Assembly (NCBI GenBank): GCA_013695405.1
Contig: JACDAO010000524.1
Span: forward strand, 1 to 7,496
Direction of reading: 5' to 3'
Length of the DNA stretch: 7,496 bases
From: Acidobacteriota bacterium
Lineage (GTDB): Bacteria; Acidobacteriota; Vicinamibacteria; Vicinamibacterales; Vicinamibacteraceae
Every line of letters begins with the position of its first letter. The stretch's first letter is position 1. Below the pieces are notes generated by a model, which was not told the DNA's origin, searched no databases, and was given only the letters and a program-made list of their open reading frames with translations. The position numbers were made by a program, and so were the translations under genes. Shown here piece after piece: positions 1-7,496 of this stretch.

Positions 1-18
1 GTCAGCGCCCGCGGCCAT
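1..18 (-). CDS. possible start of a further gene, cut by the left edge
   Basis: Only six codons are visible, reading MAAGAD on the minus strand from an ATG at 18-16. The reason to suspect a gene is the ribosome-binding site: GAGGG lies at 29-25, six bases before the ATG and overlapping the sulfatase stop codon. This is the usual layout of a translationally linked next gene in an operon. Nothing can be said about function. The ATG could equally be a chance triplet in a GC-rich region. Confidence 0.3.
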
Positions 19-27
19 CAGTCGCCC

Positions 28-1404
28 TCACGGCGCCGGCGGCAGGTGCCGGCGCAGCGTCGCGACGATAACGGGCTCGGCCCGGGCGACGTCATGGCGC
101 TCGCCCGGGTCGCGGAGCAGGTGAAACAGTTCGGTCACACCCGCCGCGCCGTCGACTGGATATGTGAGCCGCAGCTTCCACGCCCCGACCCGCACCGCCT
201 CCGCGCGTCCGAGGTGGTCGTACAGCAGGACCCGGTCGGCAGGTGCGGCGGCGCCGGTCAGCACCGGACCGATGTCGATGCCATCCAGATCGCGCGGCAC
301 GCTCGCGGTCGCGCCTGCGACACTCGCGAGTGTCGGCAGCAGGTCGACCAGGCTGATTGGCACATCCGACACGCGCGGCGCCAGCCTCGACGGCCACGCG
401 GCGATGAACGGCACCCGGTGGCCACCTTCGTAGGTGGTCGCCTTGCCGCCACGGAACGGACCCGTGGATCCGTGATCCCACGGCTTGACCAGATCGCGGC
501 CGAACATGCGATCGGGCATGGCGTTCCATGGGCCGTTGTCGCTGGTGAAGATCACGATCGTGTTGCTTGCCTGACCGGTGGCGGCGAGTTCGGCCCGGAT
601 CTCGCCGACCGAGTCGTCGAGCGCCTCGACCACCGCGGCATACAGACTGGCGCTGGTGGTCCGGCGGTCGCCGGATGCCACCGCCAGCGGGACGTGCGGC
701 ATCGCGTGCTCCAGGTACAGGAAGAACGGCTGCCGTGCGGCGCCGCTGTCGCGAATGAAGGTGCGCGCCTCGGCGGTATAGGTCTGCGTCAGCGTCGACG
801 GGTCAGGCTGCTCGATGCGTCGTCGGGTGCCGTCGTAGAGCGCCAGCCGCTCGTCGGTCGCGACCCACGGGTCGGTGTAGTCGTGGCTGTACAGCATCCC
901 CACGAAGCGGTCGAACGCATGGTCGGTCGGCCGCGTGCCTGGTTGGTCGCCGAGATGCCACTTGCCGACCAGCATCGTCCGGTAGCCGCGCCCCCGCAGC
1001 AGCTGCGGCAGCGTAACGTGCGCGTCGGCGCGCAGCCCGATCGGACTGCGTGGTGACAGCGGCGCGCGAATCCCGACCCGGTGCGCATAGCGTCCCGTAA
1101 GAATCGATGCACGGGTTGGCGAGCACGACGGCGACGGCGCGTAGGCCGATGTGGCCCGGAAGCCATCCCGGGCCAGCGCGTCGAGATGCGGCGTGCGAAT
1201 GACCGGGCTGCCGTAGCTGCCGAGGTCGCCGTAGCCGAGATCGTCGGCCAGAATCAGGATGATGTTGGGCGGCCGGCTGGCGCCAAGCGGCGCCGGCGAC
1301 GGCGCGCCGGCCGGTTGCATGGCCCGGAGCCGGAGGGTGCCGGTCAGCACCGCGGCCAGGACCAGCAGCGCAGCGATCAGCCGGGCCGGCAGCGGCACGC
1401 GCAT
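28..1404 (-). CDS. exported Cys-type (formylglycine-dependent) sulfatase, arylsulfatase family
   Basis: The product is a 458-residue sulfatase that hydrolyses a sulfate ester. The substrate cannot be read from the sequence. The N-terminus has a hydrophobic stretch (about residues 7-24, after MRVPLPAR), so it is probably a periplasmic enzyme with a signal peptide or membrane anchor. The alkaline-phosphatase-like core begins at residue 47. Visible active-site elements are the metal ligands D54-D55 in LADDLGYGD, the sulfatase signature CSPTR with C94 (to be oxidised to formylglycine) and R98, K148 and H150 in GKWH, H237 in MPHVPL, D289-N290 in TSDNGPW, and K321 in RGGK. The C-terminal part (WKL, LFHLLRDPGE) is the usual small sulfatase subdomain. 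Length is normal and no key residue is missing. The ATG directly follows the TAG of the cupin gene, and a GAGGTGG sits further upstream inside that gene, so translation is probably coupled. No formylglycine-generating enzyme gene is visible in the window. Family assignment is firm; the specific sulfatase class is open. Confidence 0.95.
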   Translation of the reverse strand: MRVPLPARLIAALLVLAAVLTGTLRLRAMQPAGAPSPAPLGASRPPNIILILADDLGYGDLGSYGSPVIRTPHLDALARDGFRATSAYAPSPSCSPTRASILTGRYAHRVGIRAPLSPRSPIGLRADAHVTLPQLLRGRGYRTMLVGKWHLGDQPGTRPTDHAFDRFVGMLYSHDYTDPWVATDERLALYDGTRRRIEQPDPSTLTQTYTAEARTFIRDSGAARQPFFLYLEHAMPHVPLAVASGDRRTTSASLYAAVVEALDDSVGEIRAELAATGQASNTIVIFTSDNGPWNAMPDRMFGRDLVKPWDHGSTGPFRGGKATTYEGGHRVPFIAAWPSRLAPRVSDVPISLVDLLPTLASVAGATASVPRDLDGIDIGPVLTGAAAPADRVLLYDHLGRAEAVRVGAWKLRLTYPVDGAAGVTELFHLLRDPGERHDVARAEPVIVATLRRHLPPAP

Positions 1405-1830
1405 CTACTTGAGTTCCACCTCGATCACGCGCATCGGCGAGGTGCCCGGGTTGGCCACCATGTGGGTCGCCTTGGGTCCGCGGAAGCCGACACTCCCGCT
1501 CGAGAAGGTCGCCGTCTCCTTCTTGCCGTCGGGATCAGTGAACAGCAGCGTGCCCTCGGTGAGGATGACGCCGACGTGCGCCAGATCGTGGGTGTGCATG
1601 CCGGTGTCGGCCACGCCGACCGGAAAGGTCACGTCCTTGACCCGGACACGCTCGTTCTCGAACACCACCTGCGTGCTGTACTTGGTCGTGGCGGCCTTGG
1701 GCGCCGCCGCCTGCGTCAACGCGGCACCCCGCATCGCCTGCAGTGCCGACGACCCCACCGCCAGTGCCGCCGCCATTCCCACCGAGCCGGCCAGCACCCC
1801 GGCCGCAAACGTCCTTGTCGAACGCGCCAT
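1405..1830 (-). CDS. small exported cupin-domain protein
   Basis: A 141-residue protein with an N-terminal hydrophobic segment (residues 9-32, rich in Ala, Gly, Val), suggesting export or anchoring, followed by a single cupin beta-barrel (about 50-141). The first cupin motif holds the likely metal ligands H79, H81 and H85 in MHTHDLAH. The barrel continues through VILTEGTL and the second motif includes H123 in ATHMVANPG. It ends in RVIEVELK. Such small single-domain cupins bind a metal and may be enzymes or binding proteins; no specific reaction can be assigned. The ATG at 1830 was chosen because a perfect GGAGG lies at 1842-1838 and because the signal-like segment begins here. The frame stays open upstream to 1980, but that part runs through the palindromic repeats. 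Its stop abuts the sulfatase ATG, so the two genes are almost surely one operon and may act together in the periplasm. Confidence 0.88.
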   Translation of the reverse strand: MARSTRTFAAGVLAGSVGMAAALAVGSSALQAMRGAALTQAAAPKAATTKYSTQVVFENERVRVKDVTFPVGVADTGMHTHDLAHVGVILTEGTLLFTDPDGKKETATFSSGSVGFRGPKATHMVANPGTSPMRVIEVELK

Positions 1831-1837
1831 GTCTATG

Positions 1838-1842
1838 CCTCC
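1838..1842 (-). promoter_or_regulatory. Shine-Dalgarno site of the cupin gene
   Basis: GGAGG on the minus strand, seven bases before the ATG at 1830. It decides the start of the cupin gene against the longer open frame reaching 1980. Confidence 0.8.
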
Positions 1843-1851
1843 AGAGCGCAC

Positions 1852-1857
1852 AGTATA
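1852..1857 (-). promoter_or_regulatory. candidate -10 box for the cupin-sulfatase operon
   Basis: TATACT on the minus strand, one base from the sigma-70 consensus TATAAT, is one of the few AT-rich hexamers in this region. Transcription would start near 1845, leaving a very short leader with the GGAGG site just inside it. No good -35 hexamer is seen at the usual 16-18 base spacing (the sequence there is GC-rich), so an activator or another sigma factor would be needed, or the call is wrong. Confidence 0.4.
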
Positions 1858-1891
1858 GGACGCGGGGCAGTTGGGGCTCGGGCCCGAAGCC

Positions 1892-1993
1892 GACCGTCGG
1901 ACAAGTCCGACGGCTACGGAGTCGTTGACCGTCCGACAAGTCCGACGGCTACGGAGTCGTTGGGAGGGACCGTCGGACAAGTCCGACCGCTAC
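1892..1993 (-). repeat. array of three REP-like GTAG-hairpin palindromes
   Basis: Three copies lie between queA and the cupin gene, all in the same orientation. Read on the minus strand, each is GTAG followed at once by a hairpin of two 9-base arms and a TT loop, with core GTCGGACTTGTCCGAC. Plus-strand spans are 1894-1917, 1929-1952 and 1970-1993. Copy 1 is a perfect 9-bp stem. Copy 2 has one mismatch in the stem (position 1934). Copy 3 has one mismatch near the base (1988). Copies 1 and 2 belong to exact 35-base tandem units (1892-1926 and 1927-1961) that differ at a single base; copy 3 starts 41 bases after copy 2. A GTAG or GGAG tetranucleotide at the foot of an imperfect hairpin is the hallmark of REP elements recognised by RAYT transposases. 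No RAYT gene is present here. The array could also affect the 3' end of queA mRNA. Confidence 0.75.
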
Positions 1994-2007
1994 GCGTGTT
2001 TGGCCCG

Positions 2008-3057
2008 TCACTCGATGAACATCGCGTCGCCGTAGCTGTAGAACCGGAAGCCGCGGGCCATCGCCTCCCGGTACGCCGCCAGGACGTGGTCGCGACCGGC
2101 GAACGCCGACACCAGGAACAGCAGCGACGACCGCGGCACGTGGAAATTGGTGAGCAGCGCGTCGACGACGCGGAAACGGTAGCCGGGATGAATGAACAGC
2201 GTGGTGGTGGCGGTGCCGGCCCGCACGTCGCTACCGCTCGCCGCACTCTCGAGCGCGCGCGTGGTGGTGGTGCCGACGACGACGATGCGGCGGCCGCCGG
2301 CGCGGGCGGCCGCGATCGCGTCGGCGGTAACCTGCGGCACGGTGTAGCGCTCGGGATCGACGTGGTGTTCCTCGACCAGATCGACGCGGACGGGCTTGAA
2401 CGTGCCGTAGCCGACGTGATGGGTCAGCGTCACGATCTCGACGCCGGCCGCGCGGATCCGCTCGAGCAACGCCGGCGTGAAGTGCAATCCGGCGGTCGGC
2501 GCCGCCACCGAGCCCCTGTACGCACCGAACACCGTCTGATAGCGCTCGCGATCGGCGTCGGCATCCGGTCGACGGATGTACGGCGGCAACGGGACGTGCC
2601 CGATGCCGTCGACCGCGGCGTCGACGGTGTCGAAGCCCTCGGCCGCCAGCCGCACCAGACGCTGGCCGAAGCTGCCGCGTTCGACGATCTCGCCGTGGAT
2701 CGCTCCGCCCGCGCGACCCGCGCCCTCGCAGACGAACCGGCTGCCTACCCGCAGCCGTTGCCCGGGATGCACCAGCGCCTCCCACAGGTCGTGGCTCCTC
2801 GGCGCGACCAGCAAGCACTCGAGACGCCCGCCACCGGGAAGCCGGCGTCCGACCAGCCGGGCTGGAAAGACACGGGTGTCGTTGAGCACCAGCACGTCGC
2901 CGCGCCGCAGGCGATCGGGCAGCGCGTCGATCCGGGTTTCGAGAGAGGCGCCGGTCGCCCGCGATAGCACCATCAGCCGCGACGCACCGCGGATCGCTGG
3001 CGGATGCTGCGCGATCAGCGTCGCCGGCAGGTCGAAATCGAAGTCGTCGACGCGCAT
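2008..3057 (-). CDS. queA: S-adenosylmethionine:tRNA ribosyltransferase-isomerase (queuosine synthesis)
   Basis: QueA moves and rearranges the ribosyl group of S-adenosylmethionine onto preQ1 at tRNA position 34, giving epoxyqueuosine. It acts in the cytoplasm on tRNAs with GUN anticodons. The 349-residue protein is full length and carries the family motifs in order: MRVDDFDFDLP at the start, LVLNDTRVFPAR (56-67), GHVPLPPYI (153-161), RYQTVFG (172-178), GSVAAPTAGLHFT (182-194), HVGYGTFKPV (214-223), GTTTTRALES (262-271), LFIHPGY (287-293), LLTNFHVPRSSLLFLVSAFAG (301-321) and the C-terminal YSYGDAMFIE. The ATG at 3057 gives the canonical N-terminus. Upstream there is a run of five T (TGTTTTTCTGC) and no clear Shine-Dalgarno site, so initiation may be weak or leaderless. 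Its usual neighbours tgt and yajC are not in this window. Identification is very firm. Confidence 0.98.
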   Translation of the reverse strand: MRVDDFDFDLPATLIAQHPPAIRGASRLMVLSRATGASLETRIDALPDRLRRGDVLVLNDTRVFPARLVGRRLPGGGRLECLLVAPRSHDLWEALVHPGQRLRVGSRFVCEGAGRAGGAIHGEIVERGSFGQRLVRLAAEGFDTVDAAVDGIGHVPLPPYIRRPDADADRERYQTVFGAYRGSVAAPTAGLHFTPALLERIRAAGVEIVTLTHHVGYGTFKPVRVDLVEEHHVDPERYTVPQVTADAIAAARAGGRRIVVVGTTTTRALESAASGSDVRAGTATTTLFIHPGYRFRVVDALLTNFHVPRSSLLFLVSAFAGRDHVLAAYREAMARGFRFYSYGDAMFIE

Positions 3058-3272
3058 GCAGAAAAACAGTCAGGGGCCGGTGCTGGGGCCGATACGCCGG
3101 CGGCGGCGTCCATTAGCGAGATGTCATGTTGCCCTGCCGCGCGGGGCAGCGTCCAGCCACGAGGTCGGGATCCTCGCAGGCAGGTCATGGCGTCCAACTC
3201 GTCGCGCCGACGGTCTGGCGCAATCGGCCCGCAGCATCGGGCTTCATTCTCGTGTTTCACGGAGGTATACCC
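3058..3272. other. divergent intergenic region between queA and the fasciclin gene
   Basis: These 215 bases must hold the promoters of both queA (leftward) and the fasciclin gene (rightward). I found no hexamer pair near TTGACA/TATAAT at proper spacing on either strand. Visible elements are a short T-run just before queA, a weak 5-bp hairpin TGCCC/GGGCA near 3130-3147, and the GGAGG ribosome site of the fasciclin gene at its right end. The fasciclin frame is open from 3126, but that part looks like non-coding sequence. Confidence 0.6.
3261..3265 (+). promoter_or_regulatory. Shine-Dalgarno site of the fasciclin gene
   Basis: GGAGG lies seven bases before the ATG at 3273. Together with the signal peptide that begins there, it fixes the start and excludes the upstream in-frame extension to 3126. 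Confidence 0.85.
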
Positions 3273-3761
3273 ATGTTTCGTCGCATTGCCACTGCAGCAG
3301 CCATGACGCTCGCGCTCACCGCCACCACCGCGCAGGCGCAGACCAAGGACATCGTCGATACCGCCGTGGGCGCGGGGATGTTCAACACGCTGGTGACCGC
3401 CGTCAAGGCCGCCAACCTGGTCGATACGCTCAAGGGCGCCGGCCCGTTCACCGTGTTCGCACCGACCGACGAGGCGTTTGCCAAGATCCCGAAGGCCACG
3501 CTCGACGCGCTGCTCAAGGACCAGGCCAAGCTGAAGGAAGTGCTGACCTATCACGTGGTCGCCGGCAAGGTGATGGCCGCCGACGTCGTCAAGATGAAGG
3601 CCGCCAAGACCGTGCAGGGTTCGTCGGCCAAGGTGTCCGTCAACGGCAGCACCGTGATGATCGACGACGCCAAGGTGGTCAAGACCGACATCGCCACGAG
3701 CAACGGCGTGATTCACGTGATCGATACCGTCCTGATGCCGAAGGCTACCGGCACGATGTAG
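3273..3761 (+). CDS. secreted single-domain fasciclin (FAS1) protein
   Basis: A 162-residue exported protein. Residues 1-22 are a classic signal peptide (MFRR, a hydrophobic core, then TAQAQ with likely cleavage after AQA). The rest is one FAS1 domain. Its first conserved block is [15 protein letters not shown] (59-73), the central YH motif is Y93-H94 in [10 protein letters not shown], and the second conserved block is [13 protein letters not shown] (144-156). Bacterial FAS1 proteins are adhesion or surface-interaction modules outside the cytoplasmic membrane; the partner here is unknown. The size is typical of the small secreted bacterial members, and the domain is intact. The gene appears to stand alone: it is divergent from queA and followed 11 bases later by a strong hairpin. 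Domain assignment is firm, biological role open. Confidence 0.95.
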   Translation: MFRRIATAAAMTLALTATTAQAQTKDIVDTAVGAGMFNTLVTAVKAANLVDTLKGAGPFTVFAPTDEAFAKIPKATLDALLKDQAKLKEVLTYHVVAGKVMAADVVKMKAAKTVQGSSAKVSVNGSTVMIDDAKVVKTDIATSNGVIHVIDTVLMPKATGTM

Positions 3762-3772
3762 TTTGCAGTGCA

Positions 3773-3800
3773 GCCGCTCCGCGCACTCGTGCGGAGCGGC
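3773..3800 (+). terminator. strong hairpin after the fasciclin gene, possible terminator
   Basis: GCCGCTCCGC and GCGGAGCGGC form a perfect 10-bp stem around an 8-base loop, starting 12 bases after the fasciclin stop codon. No T-tract follows, so it is not a canonical intrinsic terminator. It may terminate weakly or protect the 3' end of the mRNA. Its right arm contains GGAG and ends ten bases before the GTG of the next gene, so it could also lower initiation there. Confidence 0.6.
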
Positions 3801-3810
3801 ACCTGTTGCC

Positions 3811-5196
3811 GTGAACACCCGCCGCTTCTCCATCACTCTTCCCGCCACACCCGCCAGCGCCTTCGCCTGGCATGCCCAGCCTGGCGCGCTGCCGCGGCTG
3901 CTGCCGCCGTGGGACGCCACACGCGTCCGGTCACGTCACGGCGACCTGCGCGACGGACAGGTGGTGCTGGAGGTCCGACAAGGCCCAGTTCGGATCTCCT
4001 GGGACGCGAGACACGAACCAGACGCCTTCATCGAGGGCGAGCAGTTCGTCGACCACCAACAGTCCGGCCCGTTCGCGCACTGGCGGCACGTGCACCGGAT
4101 GACCTCGGGTCCCGATCCAGGCACGAGTACGCTGCTCGACCACGTCACCTACCAGTTGCCCGCCGATCCGTGGTCGCGGCTCGGCACCCGCGTCGTCGAC
4201 GCCACGCTGCGACGGATGTTCGCGTATCGTCACTGGGTGACGCACGCGGATCTCGCCAGACATCGAGAGACACCTCCGATGCGAATCGCGGTCACCGGCG
4301 CCAGCGGCCTGGTCGGCGGCGCGCTGCTGCCGTTCCTGAGCGGTGGCGGCCACCAGATCGTGCGCCTGGTCCGCGGTACGCCCACGACACCCGACGAGCA
4401 TCGCTGGTCGCCCGAGTCCGGCATCGTCGAGGTCGATCGACTTGGCCCGATCGACGCCGTCATCCACCTCGCGGGCGAGAACGTCGCCGGCAGGCGTTGG
4501 ACGCCGTCGTTCAAGGCGCGAATCCGCGACAGCCGCGTCGGCCCGACCCGGGCGCTGGCGCGATCGCTGGCGGCGGCCACTCACACGCCGGCGGTCCTGA
4601 TCTCCGCCTCGGCGATTGGCTTGTACGGCGACCGCGGCGACGAGACGCTGACCGAGGCCAGTGCCGCGGGCACCGGCTTCCTCGCGTCGGTCGGTCAGGA
4701 GTGGGAGGCGGCGGCGAGCCCGGCCAGTGATGCCGGCATCCGCGTCGTGCATGCGCGCTTCGGCATCATCCTCGACGCCCGCGGTGGCGCGCTGGCGAAG
4801 ATGCGCCTGCCGTTCAGCCTCGGGCTGGGCGGGCCGCTCGGCACGGGCCGCCAGTACTACAGCTGGGTGTCGATGGAAGACGTGCTCGGCGCGTTGCTGT
4901 ATGCGACGACCCGCGACGACTTGCGCGGGCCGATCAACGTGACCTCGCCACAGCCAGTGACCAACGCGGAGTTCACGCGCACGCTCGGGCGAGTCTTGAA
5001 GCGGCCGGCCGTGATTCCTGTGCCAGCACTGGCGCTGACGGCCCTGTTCGGTGAGATGGCGCAGGCCGAACTGCTTGGCAGCAAGCGGGTGCTGCCGGCG
5101 GCGCTCGAGCGGGCTGGCTTCGAGTTCCGGTTGCCGCACCTCGAAGACGCGTTGCGGCACACGCTCGGCCGGCGCGAGGTGGCGCCGGACGCATGA
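3811..5196 (+). CDS. fusion of SRPBCC domain and TIGR01777-type NAD(P)-dependent epimerase
   Basis: A 461-residue two-domain protein. Residues 1-150 look like an SRPBCC (START/polyketide-cyclase-like) ligand-binding domain: RRFSITLPATPASAFAW, PGALPRLLPPW, EGEQFVDHQQSGPFAHW and DATLRRMFAYRH follow the pattern of that group. From M157 the protein is an extended short-chain dehydrogenase of the YfcH/SulA-like family. It shows the Rossmann glycine motif TGASGLVGG (162-170), IHLAGENVAGRRW (218-230), SASAIGLYGDRGDE (265-278), HARFGIIL (314-321) and SWVSMEDV (351-358). It ends with a DUF1731-type tail (about 404-453: VPALALTALFGEMAQAELLGS and so on). No YxxxK lysine is evident, as in this family. 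Substrate unknown. The GTG at 3811 gives the expected domain start; a TTG at 3763 would place the upstream hairpin inside the coding region. An internal ATG at 4279 could make the epimerase alone. The gene overlaps the next by ATGA. Confidence 0.9.
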   Translation: MNTRRFSITLPATPASAFAWHAQPGALPRLLPPWDATRVRSRHGDLRDGQVVLEVRQGPVRISWDARHEPDAFIEGEQFVDHQQSGPFAHWRHVHRMTSGPDPGTSTLLDHVTYQLPADPWSRLGTRVVDATLRRMFAYRHWVTHADLARHRETPPMRIAVTGASGLVGGALLPFLSGGGHQIVRLVRGTPTTPDEHRWSPESGIVEVDRLGPIDAVIHLAGENVAGRRWTPSFKARIRDSRVGPTRALARSLAAATHTPAVLISASAIGLYGDRGDETLTEASAAGTGFLASVGQEWEAAASPASDAGIRVVHARFGIILDARGGALAKMRLPFSLGLGGPLGTGRQYYSWVSMEDVLGALLYATTRDDLRGPINVTSPQPVTNAEFTRTLGRVLKRPAVIPVPALALTALFGEMAQAELLGSKRVLPAALERAGFEFRLPHLEDALRHTLGRREVAPDA

Positions 5197-5642
5197 ACCC
5201 GGCCACCGTCGTCGTCGTCCATGTCGCAGCGACGCTGTTCATGACCGGCGCGATCTGGATGGTACAGGTGGTGCACTACCCGTTGTTCGCGTACGCCGAC
5301 CGCGCCACCTACGCCGCGTTCGCTGACGCGCACGGCCGGCTGATCACGCTGATCGTCGGTCCGGCGATGCTGGTGGAACTGGGCGCCGCGGTGTGGCTGG
5401 TGGCCACGCGATCGCCGTTGCTGCCGCGCGGCTGGGCGGTCACCGGACTCGTGCTGCTGCTGGTGATCTGGGCCTGCACGGCGCTGGTTTCGGTGCCGCT
5501 GCACGGTCAACTGGCGCGTGGCTACGACGCGCGTGCACACGCGGCCCTGGTCGCCACCAACTGGATTCGGACGATCGCCTGGACCGCCCGCAGCGGGCTG
5601 GTGCTGGTGGCGCTGGCGCGCGCCCTGTCCGGCGTCCGCTGA
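5193..5642 (+). CDS. small four-helix integral membrane protein of unknown function
   Basis: I do not recognise a named family. The 149-residue protein is strongly hydrophobic, with four likely membrane helices at about 5-28, 48-71, 80-103 and 127-145. Polar or aromatic residues stand out near helix ends: MVQVVHYPLF (23-32), a glutamate in helix 2 (E62), VPLHGQLARGYD (101-112) and ATNWIRTIAW (121-130). Histidines H28 and H104 with the aromatic residues could bind a cofactor or ligand, but that is inference. The start codon overlaps the stop of the epimerase fusion (ATGA), which implies translational coupling and a shared function, perhaps with a lipid or hydrophobic ligand handled by the SRPBCC domain. 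A GAGGT lies 12 bases before the start. The gene itself is real beyond doubt; only its role is unknown. Confidence 0.85.
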   Translation: MNPATVVVVHVAATLFMTGAIWMVQVVHYPLFAYADRATYAAFADAHGRLITLIVGPAMLVELGAAVWLVATRSPLLPRGWAVTGLVLLLVIWACTALVSVPLHGQLARGYDARAHAALVATNWIRTIAWTARSGLVLVALARALSGVR

Positions 5643-5672
5643 GCCGGCGATGGCATACTTGTGCGCCGTTCG

Positions 5673-5701
5673 CGCTCGCGTTCGCGAGCGGGCCGCCCGC
5701 T
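5673..5701 (+). promoter_or_regulatory. two overlapping, mutually exclusive hairpins before glgX
   Basis: Hairpin A (5673-5690) is a perfect 8-bp stem, CGCTCGCG and CGCGAGCG, with a TT loop. Hairpin B (5687-5701) is a perfect 6-bp stem, AGCGGG and CCCGCT, with a CCG loop. They share the four bases AGCG at 5687-5690, so an RNA can fully form only one of them. Hairpin B ends four bases before the glgX ATG and would cover the region where a ribosome-binding site should be; no Shine-Dalgarno site is seen. A switch role is speculative, since short hairpins are frequent in GC-rich DNA. Confidence 0.35.
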
Positions 5702-5705
5702 GACG

Positions 5706-7496
<1,791 letters not shown>

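Noticed and set aside
1878..1887. The 10-base palindrome TCGGGCCCGA upstream of the cupin gene as an operator
   Set aside because: It occurs once, is short and is pure GC-rich symmetry, which is common by chance here. Nothing links it to a known regulator.
1831..1980. N-terminal extension of the cupin protein to an upstream ATG at 1980
   Set aside because: The extension is Arg/Ser-rich sequence made by translating the palindromic repeats; the GGAGG site and signal-like segment support the ATG at 1830.
1892..1993. CRISPR array
   Set aside because: There are only three copies, two are directly adjacent tandem units with no unique spacer, and the repeat is a GTAG-footed palindrome. No cas gene is nearby.
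1081..2967. A stop-free plus-strand frame of 628 codons over the sulfatase, cupin and queA genes
   Set aside because: It runs antisense through three well-identified genes and through the palindromic repeats, and shows no domain or credible ribosome site.
3126..3272. N-terminal extension of the fasciclin protein
   Set aside because: A strong GGAGG and a clean signal peptide begin at 3261-3273; an extension would bury the signal peptide inside the protein.
5661..5705. Upstream in-frame GTG start of glgX
   Set aside because: It would add an Arg/Ser-rich tail encoded by the hairpin region, unlike the family, whose members start near MKVWPG.

Overview
This is a GC-rich bacterial chromosomal window, densely coded, with mostly G/C third codon positions and strong Shine-Dalgarno sites before some genes. 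Seven genes are well supported, plus a possible first fragment of an eighth at the left edge. No RNA gene, insertion sequence, phage gene or CRISPR array was found, and no gene-free stretch exceeds about 215 bases. Taxonomy cannot be fixed from this sequence. The mix of a Cys-type sulfatase, a secreted cupin, a small FAS1 protein and a REP-like palindrome would suit a soil-type Acidobacteriota (Vicinamibacteria-like) or another high-GC environmental lineage. That is an impression, not evidence.

Left part, minus strand (1-3057). queA, for the late queuosine step in tRNA modification, is transcribed leftward. It is followed by a short intergenic region (1831-2007) and then a tightly linked pair: a small exported cupin-fold protein and an exported formylglycine-type sulfatase. 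The cupin stop codon directly abuts the sulfatase ATG. A possible further gene starts on the same strand at position 18 and runs off the window. The gap between queA and the cupin gene holds three tandem copies of a short palindrome with a GTAG tetranucleotide at its foot. This is the architecture of REP elements mobilised by REP-associated tyrosine transposases (RAYTs), and it is the most notable non-coding structure here.

Right part, plus strand (3273-7496). Across a divergent intergenic region lies a secreted single-domain fasciclin (FAS1) protein, closed by a strong hairpin. Next is a two-domain fusion of an SRPBCC lipid-binding-like domain and a TIGR01777/YfcH-type NAD(P)-dependent epimerase with a DUF1731 tail. 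It overlaps by four bases a small four-helix membrane protein of unknown function. After 63 bases containing two overlapping, mutually exclusive hairpins comes glgX, the glycogen debranching enzyme, cut off by the window end after 597 codons.

The genes do not form one obvious pathway. They read as ordinary chromosomal genes in two divergent groups. I see no convincing new multi-gene system. The items worth following up are the REP-like array, the hairpin pair before glgX, and the conserved-looking but unnamed membrane protein coupled to the SRPBCC-epimerase fusion.
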